In this document: in pieces, positions 55,185-64,000 of the stretch
Layout: each line of letters opens with the position of its first letter
Numbering within the stretch: position 1 is the first letter of the stretch
Assembly: GCA_030762935.1 (NCBI GenBank)
Contig: CM060899.1
Span: 67,088,501 to 67,152,500 of the forward strand
DNA length: 64,000 nt
From: Hymenopus coronatus
Lineage: Eukaryota; Arthropoda; Insecta; Mantodea; Hymenopodidae
Direction: 5' to 3'
Position numbers and translations under genes: made by a program
Notes under the pieces: model-generated
Told to the model about the DNA's origin: nothing
Databases searched by the model: none
Seen by the model: the letters and a program-made list of their open reading frames with translations, nothing else

Positions 55185-55920
55185 ACTTTCTCTACACGTA
55201 CTTTGTAGATAGTGTATAGAGAAGGTAAAAACAATCAATACCGATATTTCACCGGAAATACAGGTTTTAGGGTCCCTTGTATCTAAAAAAACATTTTTAG
55301 AAAAAGATTCGTAGTTGTGTGTCAATGTACCTATAAACACGATATCTCAAAAAAGAAAAGTTGGTAAAATACCATACTTGGTATTTAAGTTCAGTGTATT
55401 CCAAGGATGCGACATGAAGACTGTCAAGAAAATTCTCCCACCACAACTACCCTTTACAAGCAATATTTTTCGAAAATATTTATTTTATCAAAACTGGCTA
55501 TAAGGATTCTGATTAAAATATCTGAGATCTTTTCATGACAAAATGCATATTTTGATTTTTTTGGAAATAGCCTCTGAAAACATTTTTCTTTCCGGATGAC
55601 TTCTGTATAAATTTTCCATAATTGGTAAACCGTAAGAGATAGACAAAAACGTAATACACACAAAAAATATGGACCTGATTGAAACATTCAATTTATATTT
55701 TTTGTAGAGTTAATCATTTTCGAGATTTTCCGAGTCATTGGCTTCCGTTTTTAAGCCACTTAAAAATGGGAACGCATCTTTCTTATCATCTCTCGTTTGT
55801 TTATTCCTAGCAAACAAATAGAAAATGAGTTTCAATTGTTTCACTTTGAGATTGACTTTTAAAAATGATGAAAATGTATAGCATGAAGTAAACAGAAGCA
55901 TAGGCAGAGATATAGAGAAA
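55185..55920 (+). repeat. H repeat, forward
   Basis: ACTTTCTCTACACGTAC start; GATATCTC box; diverged 3' half with a large loss near 55865-55880. Ends at GAGATATAGAGAAAGCGTAC, fused to a reverse copy. Confidence 0.83.
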
Positions 55921-56692
55921 GCGTACGCTTCTGTTTACTTCATGCTAATCGAGAAAGCCTTAACAGGAATAGTTATATTACTTGCTTCCTTGTAAGTAGA
56001 AGCGAAATAAGGGAGTACTATAGGTTAAAGTGATAGTAAAAAGCTGGTTGCTATGTGACTGAAGTTTCTTTGTTTGTGTGGACAGGAGTTGACAAATTCC
56101 TGTATGAGAAGAGTAATTGTTTTTTTAAAGCTGAACCTAAAAACAAGGATTATCTAAAAAACGATCAACTCCACGTAAAAATGTATATAACATAAATTGT
56201 GTGTTTTAACGAGCTGTACATTTTTATCTGGTACATTTTTGCCTATGTTTTACGGTTTACTAGTTATGAAAAATTCAATAAAAATCATGTGGAATAAAGA
56301 GGTATTTAGAGGCTATTCCCAGAAAACTTAAGAAATGCATTTTATTAGGCATATAAAAATCTTAAAAATAAGGGATAATAGTCAAAATCGTTAGTGCCAT
56401 ATTTGAGAAAATCAAGATTATCGAATTTTTTTCAATATAAAAAATATTTGCGGGTGGCAACATATTCTTGAAAATCTTCCTGTCGCAACCTTGAAAAATG
56501 CCAAACCTAAACACCAGACTTGCTGTTTAACGGTTTTGTCGTTATTGAGCTATGCTATCCAGGCACACTGCTCTTTTTGGATTCAGGGAGAACCAAAATA
56601 TGCATTTCCGGTGAAATTTCGGCATCGAATTTTTGGGTGCAATACATTACCTTAACTATACACTATGTACATAGTACGTGTAGAGAAAGTAA
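55921..56692 (-). repeat. H repeat, reverse, fused end to end with a forward copy
   Basis: CGCTTCTGTTTACTTCATGC is the reverse complement of the forward copy's ATGAAGTAAACAGAAGC a few dozen bases upstream, so the junction is a palindrome. Continues to TAGAGAAAGT at about 56690. Confidence 0.85.
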
Positions 56693-57229
56693 AAATAATA
56701 CATTCTGAATACACAATCAACCTCCACTACCAAAACATATATAAATTAAACATTATTTATGGTAGTAATAAATTATTATTTATATTATTATTATTATTAT
56801 TATTATTATCATCATCATCATCCTACTTGAGGTAGCCAGCTTTTTCCTGAACAGTATTTTTATAATACCTTAAACGCATTGGGAGTGGTAGTTTTAGGAA
56901 TAATATTTCAAGAATGCTGGAATTGAATTGATTTGCTGTAAATATTCACCATACTGTATTGAATTCCTAACAAAGTTTCCATTTGCACATCAACCATCGA
57001 GAAAATAGGAAAAATTTACAAGCAAGGTTTGGGATTGTTCATATTTACATTCCATTCCTATCCATAACGTTGTTAATTATCTCTCCGTATAGTTGCCCAA
57101 TATAGTCGATAGTTTCAACTGAACGCAGAATAAAGGCGCTGTTATCTCCGTGCGTCATGGATTAAAAATAATAATAAAAAAAAATCCGTTCTGTAATATA
57201 TTAGAAACATCTGATAAATTTCATCTACG
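56693..57229. other. no recognised gene
   Basis: Unique-looking AT-rich sequence containing an ATT microsatellite. Confidence 0.45.
56771..56823. repeat. (ATT)n/(ATC)n microsatellite
   Basis: About 35 bp of ATT followed by ATC repeats. Confidence 0.9.
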
Positions 57230-57580
57230 CAATTTTCTATACTTGCTCTCCAAACAATTCTTTGAAATGATTATTCTTCTATTTACTCCATGGCAAACAA
57301 GGTAAACGTTTGCAGAAATGGCCTATTACTTAGCTCCTTACAAGTATAAGGAAAATAAGGGAGTACTCTAGGTTAAAGCGTTAGCCAAATCTTAAACAGC
57401 TGGTTGCTATGTAATTGAAGTTCCTTTCTTTGCACGGTCAGGATTTCACACATTCCTGTATGAGAAAAGTTAAGTACTTTAAAACTGAAACCCACAACAA
57501 GGAATATATAAAAAAATGGCCAAATGCAAGAACAAAAAGTGTGATACGATGTGTTTTAACGAGATCTACATTTTTGTCTA
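57230..57580 (-). repeat. H repeat, reverse, first part only
   Basis: Degraded entry (TTTCTATACTTGCTCTCC), body to ACGAGATCTACATTTTTGTC, then the mariner fragment. Confidence 0.8.
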
Positions 57581-57584
57581 TCTC

Positions 57585-58066
57585 TTTTTGTTGATTGACG
57601 TTATTTTGAAGATCTTCGTACTTTACGACGTTTGCGGAGAGCCATTCAAAACAAACGAAGAGTAATGCTGACTTCAGGAATTGTGTTGATCCATGACAAC
57701 GCTCGTCCACACAACCCATCGGCTCCTTGAACAATTTCAATGGGACATTTTCGATCATCCGCCGTACAGTCCTGGCCTGGCACCCAGCGACTTTCACCTT
57801 TTCCCTGAACTGAAGTCGTAGCTAGGAGGGCAGCACTTTCAAACCAACGAAGATCTTATAAACAACGTCAATGCTCAATTGAAATCATTGCCGGCAACAT
57901 TTTTTGAAGCGGGTATTGCAAAGCTTGTGCACAGGTACGATAAATGTCTCAATCTTTTCGGTGATTATGTTAAAAAGTAACCATAAGTGTAAAAAACTTT
58001 TACTAATAAAATAATTGTTTTCTATGGCACTGTCTTTATTTATAGCCTATCGGAGGTTGAAAAAAA
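57585..58066 (+). mobile_element. mariner fragment (DD34D type), 3' part
   Basis: C-terminal half of a mariner transposase gene plus its 3' untranslated end (TATTTATAGCCTATCGGAGG then TTGAAAAAAA at about 58040-58066). The 5' half and left inverted repeat are absent. It sits between a truncated and a complete reverse H copy. Confidence 0.82.
57598..57980 (+). pseudogene. mariner transposase C-terminal part, frameshifted, catalytic Asp lost
   Basis: Reads LRTLRRLRRAIQNKRRVMLT, then GIVLIHDNARPHN, which holds the second catalytic Asp. After a frameshift near 57725: QFQWDIFDHPPYSPGLAPSD, FHLFPELKS, a TAG stop, LGGQHFQTNEDL and AKLVHRYDKCLNLFGDYVKK to a TAA at 57978-57980. The usual SPDLAPSD block reads SPGLAPSD, so the third catalytic Asp has become Gly. 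The TAG replaces the Trp codon commonly found there. The product is dead by three separate lesions. Confidence 0.88.
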
Positions 58067-58067
58067 A

Positions 58068-58784
58068 CTGATGTGTACCATTCACATGACTTTCTCCGCA
58101 TCTCTGCAACAAAATATTCTTAAAAAGATTATACAAATATTTACTTCATGCTAATCAGAAAAAAATAGCACAAATAATATTATTACTGGCTTCCTTGTAA
58201 GTAGAGGCGAAATAAAGAAGTACCGTAGGTTAAAGTGATATTCAAAAGCTGGTTCCTATATCACTTAAGTTTCTTTGTTTGTATGGCCAGTAATGAAAAA
58301 AGTACAACTTTTTCAAAGCAGAAACCGAAAACAAAGAATGTCTCAAAAACGATGAACTCCCAATAAAAATGTATGTAACATAAATTGTGTTTTTTAACAT
58401 GCTCTACATTTTTCGTTTAGTAAGTTTTTGTCCATCTCTTACGGTTTAACAGTTATTCAAAATTCCGTAAAATTCATACACAATAAGTTACTTTTCAGAG
58501 GCTATTTACAGAAAATTCAAGATATACATTTTATTTGTCAGGTAAATAGATTTAATATACGATATTTTAATAAAATCGTTAGAGCCATTTTTAAGAGAGA
58601 AAAATTTTTCGAAAAAGTTGCATTTAAAGGGTAGTTGGGTTTGGGGGAATTTTTCTCAAAATCTTCGTGTCGCAACCCTGGAGGATACTAAACTTAAATA
58701 CCAAGTTTGGTATTTTACCGACTTCTCGTTTTTGAGTTGTGGTATTCACAGACACACAGGGCCTTTTTCCGAAAAAGCTTTTTC
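58068..58784 (-). repeat. H repeat, reverse, near full length, cut at the T-run site
   Basis: CTGATGTGTACCATTCACAT to CCGAAAAAGCTTTTTC, where a forward copy starts. The TTGTGGTATTC box is a variant of TTATCGTGTTC. Confidence 0.87.
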
Positions 58785-59657
58785 ACTTTCTCTATACGAA
58801 CTATGTACATAGTGTATAGAGAAGGTATTGTATTGTACCCAAAACTTCGATAACGAGATTTCACTGGAAATAAATGTTTTGAGACTCCCTGAATCCATAA
58901 AAAGCATTTTTAGAAAACTTTCCCTGTGTGTCTGTGTGTGTGTGTTTGTGTGTGTGTGTGCGTGCGTGTGTTCTGTGGGCAGCACAGCGCAAAAACGAAA
59001 GGAACGTTAAAGCCCAAACTGGTATTTAAGTTTGTTATCTTCCAGGGATGCGACCCAAAGAGTTTGAGAAAAAAACCCCCACCCCAAACTACCCTTTACA
59101 TGGAACTTTTTTCGAAAAATTTGCTTTTCTTAAATATGGCTCTAACGATATTGATTAAAATATCGTATAATAAATATATTTACCTGATAAATAAAATGTA
59201 TATTATGAATTTTCTGGGAATATCCTCTGAAGACTACTTTATTCTGAGTGAATTTTACGGTATTTTGTATAACTGCTAAACCGTAACAGATGGACAAAAA
59301 TGTAGAGCACATTAAAACACACAATTTATGTTGCATACATTTTTTTCGTGGAGCTGATCGTTTTTGAGATATTCCCTGCTTTTGGTTTCAGCTTTGAAAA
59401 ATTTTTCTCATACAGGAATTTGTCAACTCCTGTTCATACAAACAAAGGAACTTCATTCACATAGCAACCAGCTTTTGGCTATGAGTTTAGCCTATGGTAC
59501 TTCCTTATTTCGCTTCTACTTACAAGGAAGCAAGTAATAAGACTATTTCTGTTAATTTTTTCTCGATTAGCATGAAGTAAATAGAAGCATTGGTTTTTTA
59601 AAAATCATTTTTTGCAGAGATGTGGAGAAAGTCATATGAATAGAACACATCATATTT
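58785..59657 (+). repeat. H repeat, forward, starting at the T-run of a reverse copy
   Basis: ACTTTCTCTATACGAACTATG at 58785; GT tract with GCACAGCGC box; ends CATATGAATAGAACACATCA and T-run. A possible host remnant (ATTATTCAG) follows, but the rest of the reverse copy is not found. Confidence 0.88.
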
Positions 59658-60303
59658 TTGTTATTATTCAGTCACGCCAAATCGTTCTGGATGGCGGGCC
59701 GAACTACCAAAATTTCTGTATGTTCTGTCTTTACGCTAGGCCTTGAATAATCCACAAGTTTTAGTACCACAAAATATGGCATTGCAACAGATAACAGCAA
59801 ATCGGAAATTGACAGCTTCCAGCAGCGACTGTTCCATTTATCGGTGTATTTTTTTCTCCGCCGGTTTATGCCTGTAGCGTCAGGTTACGGATACAGCCAC
59901 ACAAAGCAAAGCAGTAATTCATTCCCGTTATTATGCTCAAAGGGACAGGGACACCGTCAGGCACGTAAATTTTATGCCCGACGTCCTTCCCTAAAGCTTG
60001 ACTGTACGCCCTAACTTTTATTTTGTATTTAACTTAATTTGCTGCTGTAATTTTGCTCCATTGCGTTTTCCCCTGCTGCTATGTATTAGGAATTAAAAGC
60101 TACTTTTCAGCCCGCTATTTTTGAACCTATAATTTACTCGTTTTGTGTCGTTCACTGTTAAATCGTTATCGACGGTCTTTCTGGTTTCATGTGAATCGAG
60201 TGCATGTTGTCATCTAATTATCATCGGTATTCAACAGCAGCCCTGTGTGTGTCAGTCTCTTATTGGTTTCTTCTAATCCGTATCACGCGCATTGGACCAA
60301 GAT
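59658..60303. other. no recognised gene
   Basis: About 645 bp unique-looking sequence, less AT-rich than average. No supportable exon. Confidence 0.5.
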
Positions 60304-60360
60304 TAAATGGAGTTTTATTTATGGACACTCTTTATGTGCTGTGGTTTTCGGCGTCCCCTA

Positions 60361-61017
60361 TAGAACTGACACATTTCTTTCTTTAATTATTCCATTGGAA
60401 TGCCATTCAATGACCCAATTTTTGCACCAAATTAAGCAGAATGTTCTGGAGTTTCCATTCCTTGTCACTAGATGCACAGATGTTTATGTTTTATTCCTAA
60501 TTGCATTGTTGGCAACCGTTTCGACATTTTGTTCTTGTAGTCAACCTGAAAATGCAGTACGATGTAGAGCTGAGTAAAGGATCTTTTCAGCAAGATGACG
60601 CTACATGCCATACATCAAAAGAATCCAAGAACCTAATTGCAAGTTTCGGATAATTTTCAGGAACCTGTGGCCGCCGCGATCTCCGGATTTGACATCGCCG
60701 TACTTCTTTCTATGGGATTACTTAAAAGACAGGGTTTACGCCGCACGTCCCCAGACATCGGGCGATCTAAAGCACAACATCACAAAGGAGATTCAAGCTA
60801 TTGCCAAGAGAGTTCTCCAATGAGTAGCCAGTAAAATGGAACGACGTGTTGAGTTGTGCCTTATGCAGGATGGAGGACATTTTCAACATTTGCTATAGAG
60901 GTAAATAATCTCCCAAAATTCCTCTACAATTTAGATATAATAAATAAATTGTCGCAAAATATCATGTTTTGAAACAATTAAGGAAAGAAATATGTCAGCT
61001 CTAAATAAATCACCCTG
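60361..61017 (+). mobile_element. mariner-type transposon, internally deleted, nested in SINE1
   Basis: About 657 bp. Inner inverted-repeat parts at 60361-60388 and 60976-61003 match at 25 of 28 positions. The right outer end continues AATAAATCACCCTG to 61017 followed by TA. The left outer 14 bp or so is missing. It is half the normal length for the superfamily, so most of the N-terminal coding region is deleted. Confidence 0.85.
60575..60898 (+). pseudogene. mariner-type transposase C-terminal remnant
   Basis: SFQQDDATCHTSKESKNLI carries the second catalytic Asp. A shift near 60640 leads to RNLWPPRSPDLTSPYFFLWD, YLKDRVYAARPQTSGDLK, the third Asp being in SPDLT. A TGA interrupts at about 60821, followed by KMERRVELCLMQDGGHFQHL and a TAG at 60896-60898. 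Sequence between the two Asp blocks is shortened. The group differs from the elements at 282 (QQDGAPPH) and 57598 (HDNARPH). Confidence 0.85.
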
Positions 61018-61282
61018 TATATTGGGCGTGAAAGATGGCTCAATTTTGCTCAGAAACCTCTCTATCAGGCTTGAAGTTCTTTTACGTGCCGTAAATCTAC
61101 AACACGGGACCAACGGCTTTACTTCCCTTCCGAAGGAAGCTATGCTAAGGATTTTTACGCCCGAAAAAATCCATCGTCCTCCGCCGCGTTTGAACCCGCG
61201 ACCTTGGGAATATGAAATTAGCATGGTAACCATTACACCATGGAGGGTGACATATTGGACCATAAAACATTGTCAAGCTTCT

Positions 61283-61812
61283 ATAGGGTATTTCAGAAAT
61301 ACTTTTACGAATTTAGGGACAGATTATTTACACCAAAACAAACAAAAATGTTCATATAAACACTTGTCCCAGAACCTTGCGTTCTCGATTTATTGAGGTT
61401 CAAAGGTTTCCTCTTCTTGCGTCTAGATACGCCATGCACTAATCGGAGCATGGAATGTTAAATACTTCCAGTGAGTGTCGTATGATTTTGCACCTTTCAT
61501 GACATCTATTTTCATCCGAGATATCTGCAGAATACACCAATTTTTAAGGTACCTCCAAAAGATAAAATTCAAAAGGATTGAGGTCCGTGAACTTGTAGGC
61601 CACAGAACTGGTCCTCATCTACCTATCCATTTGTCATTCTAGATACCAGCCAGTGCATCTCGAACAATGACACTTACATGTGCTAGAGCATCATACATAA
61701 ACCACATATTTCTTCTTATTTGCAGAGGCACATTTTCTAATAAGTCTGGGAGAGTGTTCTGAATGAAGTCCCTGTAGACAGCACTTGCAAGACTTGCTGG
61801 GGGAATGTATTA
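61283..61812 (-). mobile_element. mariner-type transposon remnant, C-terminal side
   Basis: The end at 61283 reads TAGGGTATTTCAGAAATACT, close to the (C)AGGGTGTTTC ends of this superfamily. The minus-strand coding remnant follows. The opposite end is not found. A fourth distinct transposase group in the window. Confidence 0.7.
61400..61806 (-). pseudogene. mariner-type transposase remnant
   Basis: Minus strand: PPASLASAVYRDFIQNTLPD, LLENVPLQIRRNMWFMYDAL, AHVSVIVRDALAGI, stop, NDKWIGR, GPVLWPTSS, then in another frame DLNPFEFYL and LVYSADISDEN. The order (RRNMWF-x-D, KWIGR, PVLWP, PDLNP-x-EFYLW-like) is that of transposases with the WPPRSPDLNPLDFYLWG block. At least two frameshifts and several stops. 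The first catalytic Asp region is not present. Confidence 0.72.
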
Positions 61813-61984
61813 CACATCTGATAAATGTTAACAAGTAACCATGGCAACACAAGGCCAACTCCGCAGGCTAAAAGGGGTCAAAACCTTCTCTGAATGAGTG
61901 CATAAATAAAAGAAGTTATTAGGCTGCATCCAGCTTATGTGTCTATGAACATATTTTCTTGTTTTGATGTCAGAAATCCATCCC
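61813..61984. other. no recognised gene
   Basis: May be the rest of the mariner remnant, but no motif can be assigned. Confidence 0.3.
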
Positions 61985-62760
61985 CAAACGTTGCAAAAGG
62001 TATGTTTGGATTTATTAAATATAAATTTACATTGAATACGGATGGTTTTGAAATGTTTAGATAATGTAATTATTTAATTTCAAAATTGTGGGATTATGAT
62101 ATAATTGAAAGTAATTATAATATTAAGATTTAGAGAACTTTAAATAAATATAAAGCTAAAAAAATTATAATTAGTTAATGTAAAATTTTGGTGTAATATT
62201 TTTTGTTTTAACTTTAAATCTTATGACAAGTAATATAGTAATTAAAGGTATAAAATTTTAAATAATAATATAATAATAGTAAGAGTAATATAATTAAATT
62301 AACTAATAGAATAGTTATTCAAATAATACAATGGTTTTTAAACTAAAATATGGATATAGTATAAATAAATAATATGAAATAAACGATAATAAATAATAAA
62401 AATAACAATAATAAAACTATATACTAAAATAAAGTACAATAAAATTATTAATATATATTAAAATATGAAATTATAATAATATTAAATATTAATTAAATTG
62501 AAAATTATATCAAATTAAATATTAACACACAGTTCAATTGATAATAATTGTGATTTAAATTGGTATTTATAAAAATGTTAGGCTGTTAGGTTAAATTTAA
62601 ATTGTATGATTACATTTCTAATTGGAATAAATAGTAATAAATGTATAAAATTTGGAATATTTTACCCTGGTTTAAGTAATTAGTTATCAGGGTTTAATGT
62701 ACAGATTTTATTTTACTTTTTTATTTATTTTGTGTAGGTAGTTATACAATGAAAATCAAA
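61985..62760. other. extremely AT-rich block
   Basis: About 775 bp made almost only of A and T (TAATAATA, AATTAAAT words) with no frame of any length. Boundaries are fairly sharp against the GC-richer sequence at 62810 onward. No mitochondrial gene, rRNA or tRNA could be recognised in it. Confidence 0.6.
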
Positions 62761-63396
62761 CCGACTTCAATTGTTCACTGGCAAAAATTTTTAAAAGATT
62801 TGCCTATAACTTCAATCATCTCCACGAGAGGCGCCAACTTACAGCCCTGAAAGAAAGACCACGCGGGGGAATGTTGCATCTTCCCCAGGTTCGCCTCCGA
62901 ACCCATAAGTCAGAGAAGTCGATCACGGGGAACGATCCCACGAACTCCGGAATTCGAGCTTCACACAAAACACCTAAGCCACTGCGCAAGGTTACACAAT
63001 AGATTCTTTCCCCTCCCCGAATTTAAGACTGACACCCAAATCGCACTTGCGGCCGCTTGGAATCAAACCCAGCCCTCACCTTACATTATAATTGTGAGAA
63101 TTTAACGCATTCCACCCAATAATTTCTTGTCGAAATACAAGAAAATGCCCAGGGATGAGACGCCTGTTGGGGAGCCAACGTCACGAAACCATAGAATGGA
63201 GAACCTGGAACAAGTGGTCGGTCCATAGTCAGGCGTGAGCGTGAAGAAGTGGATGATATGAAATGCATGCGGAAATTGATGATAGGAATGGTGATAGTTG
63301 AGTAATGGTTGGAATGAGTGGCGGGGGAAACTACAGGATCCGGAGAAGGCTCGTCCACATTCGGCCGCTTGGAATCGAACCCGACCGTCCCCTTAC
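62761..63396 (-). repeat. retroposon-like block with two direct copies of a B-box segment
   Basis: GCGGCCGCTTGGAATC(A/G)AACCC followed by CCTTACAT occurs at about 63050-63087 and 63360-63397, some 310 bp apart. On the minus strand each is a B box (GGGTTCGATTCC). Sequence between has GAGTGGCGGGGGAAACTACA, similar to the SINE3 body. On the minus strand at 62940-62990, CTTGCGCAGTGGCTTAGG resembles an A box. A short H-like patch (GCATTCCACCCAATAATTTC) lies at 63108-63127. Probably overlapping SINE3-related pieces. Confidence 0.5.
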
Positions 63397-63848
63397 ATAA
63401 AAAATAAGTGTATTTATTGACATAACAATATCATACTTTGACTTCACAATCGCACGGGTCCACAGACCATACTTGCTTTTACAGTACACAAAATAAGAAG
63501 CAATATTAAATCAACAACAAAAAAGAATTAAAAGAGTAAACACGAAAATAAAAATAAACAGATATTCAAATACAGTAATTTAAATTTACAGCAGAGAGTA
63601 TTCATTATTCAGAAGCATAAATATACCCTCTTATAAAAGATAAATACACTTAAAATAAATATAAATATATACATATAATATATACACAATATATAAAACC
63701 ATAACACAATAATGACATAAGACAAAATATATATATATATATATATATATTCCGTGCCTGCCAGTAGCGTCCAACATGCTTCTAGCTCTATATTCGCTGT
63801 GGTAAATAATCGCGGTAAATACTTTTCCCTCCATTCCTCCGTAACCTA
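63397..63848 (-). mobile_element. LINE-C 3' end
   Basis: Minus-strand copy with the same order as 45544-46160 (CGCACGGGTCCACAGACC, GCCTGCCAGTAGCGTCCAAC, coding end TTCCCTCCATTCCTCCGTA). 5'-truncated at about 63848, where an H fragment follows. Contains an AT microsatellite at 63727-63750. Confidence 0.82.
63727..63750. repeat. (AT)n microsatellite in LINE-C 3' UTR
   Basis: About 24 bp of AT; the homologous place in the copy at 45544 is shorter. Confidence 0.9.
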
Positions 63849-63849
63849 C

Positions 63850-63914
63850 ATAATAGATGAGAGAAGGTAATGTATTCCACCCAATAATTTGATGTCGAGA
63901 TCTCACCTCAATAT
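63850..63914 (+). repeat. H repeat, 5' fragment
   Basis: TAGATGAGAGAAGGTAATGT, CCACCCAATAATTTGATGTC, GAGATCTCACC; nothing further of the element before the window end. Confidence 0.65.
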
Positions 63915-64000
63915 TGCTCGAGGGGTTATTCTGATGCTATTATTAGCTCGAACAGATGGAAGCGCTTGTCATAAACTCGAGATTTCCTGTGCAAACAATG

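Larger units (their letters stand above)
60304..61253 (-). mobile_element. SINE1, reverse, split by a mariner
   Basis: Tail piece at 60304-60360 (GGAGTTTTATTTATGGACAC to CGTCCCCTA). It resumes at about 61020 (TTGGGCGTGAAAGATGG) and ends with the tRNA-like head at about 61170-61253 (B box as CGCGTTTGAACCCGCG, A box as GGTAACCATTACACCA). Comparison with 27298-27588 shows where the mariner cut it. Confidence 0.88.

Noticed and set aside
57438..57797. 119-residue minus-strand frame
   Set aside because: Opposite strand of the mariner fragment and the end of an H repeat.
61985..62760. Mitochondrial insert (NUMT)
   Set aside because: AT content suggests it, but no mitochondrial gene, tRNA or rRNA stretch can be recognised.

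Overview
The window reads as a gene-poor, AT-rich stretch of a large animal genome, most likely an arthropod and possibly an insect with a big, transposon-laden genome. The evidence is the company of elements: several Tc1/mariner transposase remnants, RTE-like and jockey-like non-LTR retrotransposons, and at least four kinds of tRNA-derived SINE. There is no prokaryotic gene organisation. I found no intact host gene, no exon set I could trust and no functional RNA gene. Almost every open frame is short, and many are the translation of GT-rich repeat sequence (runs of VCVCV or THTHT).

About half of the window (my spans add up to roughly 36 kb) is one interspersed repeat, called here the H repeat (hairpin-ended repeat), present in some 60 full, partial or nested copies on both strands. 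A full copy is about 0.75 to 0.95 kb. It starts with ACTTTCTCTA inside a palindrome of about 36 bp, carries a GT microsatellite, a 20-bp palindrome and a second 16-bp palindrome, and ends with TAGAGAAAGT followed about 25 bp later by a small hairpin and a T-run. Copies sit head to tail, invade one another at the same T-run, and occur in recombined sub-types. No coding capacity is visible. The end structure is most like non-autonomous Helitron2/Helentron-type rolling-circle elements; that class assignment is inference. 'Forward' (+) below means the ACTTTCTCTA end is at the lower coordinate.

Layout. 1-1600: a SINE1 end and a nearly complete mariner with both inverted repeats. 2.3-12.3 kb: H repeats, a tandem array of tRNA-derived SINE2 broken by an H copy and a LINE end, and a run of head-to-tail H copies. 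12.7-14.6 kb: another dispersed repeat (X) split by an H dimer. 15.9-19 kb: a jockey-like reverse transcriptase remnant, then an RTE-like LINE whose 5' part is inverted relative to its poly(A)-tailed 3' part (twin-priming structure). 20.7-28.9 kb: H repeats carrying SINE4 (with target duplication) and a scrambled SINE1 cluster. 28.9-43.5 kb: H repeats alternating with unrecognised DNA of 0.3 to 1.3 kb, with SINE1, SINE3 and small insertions. 43.6-44.9 kb: a 70-bp minisatellite split by an H copy. 45-59.7 kb: the densest H nesting, with a LINE 3' end and a mariner fragment. 59.7-64 kb: unrecognised DNA, a SINE1 split by a deleted mariner, another mariner remnant, a very AT-rich block and another LINE 3' end.

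The genes do not form a pathway: everything recognisable is mobile-element sequence in decay. The value of the window is the order of insertion events and the H repeat, whose nested and tandem copies define its ends well enough to test how it moves.
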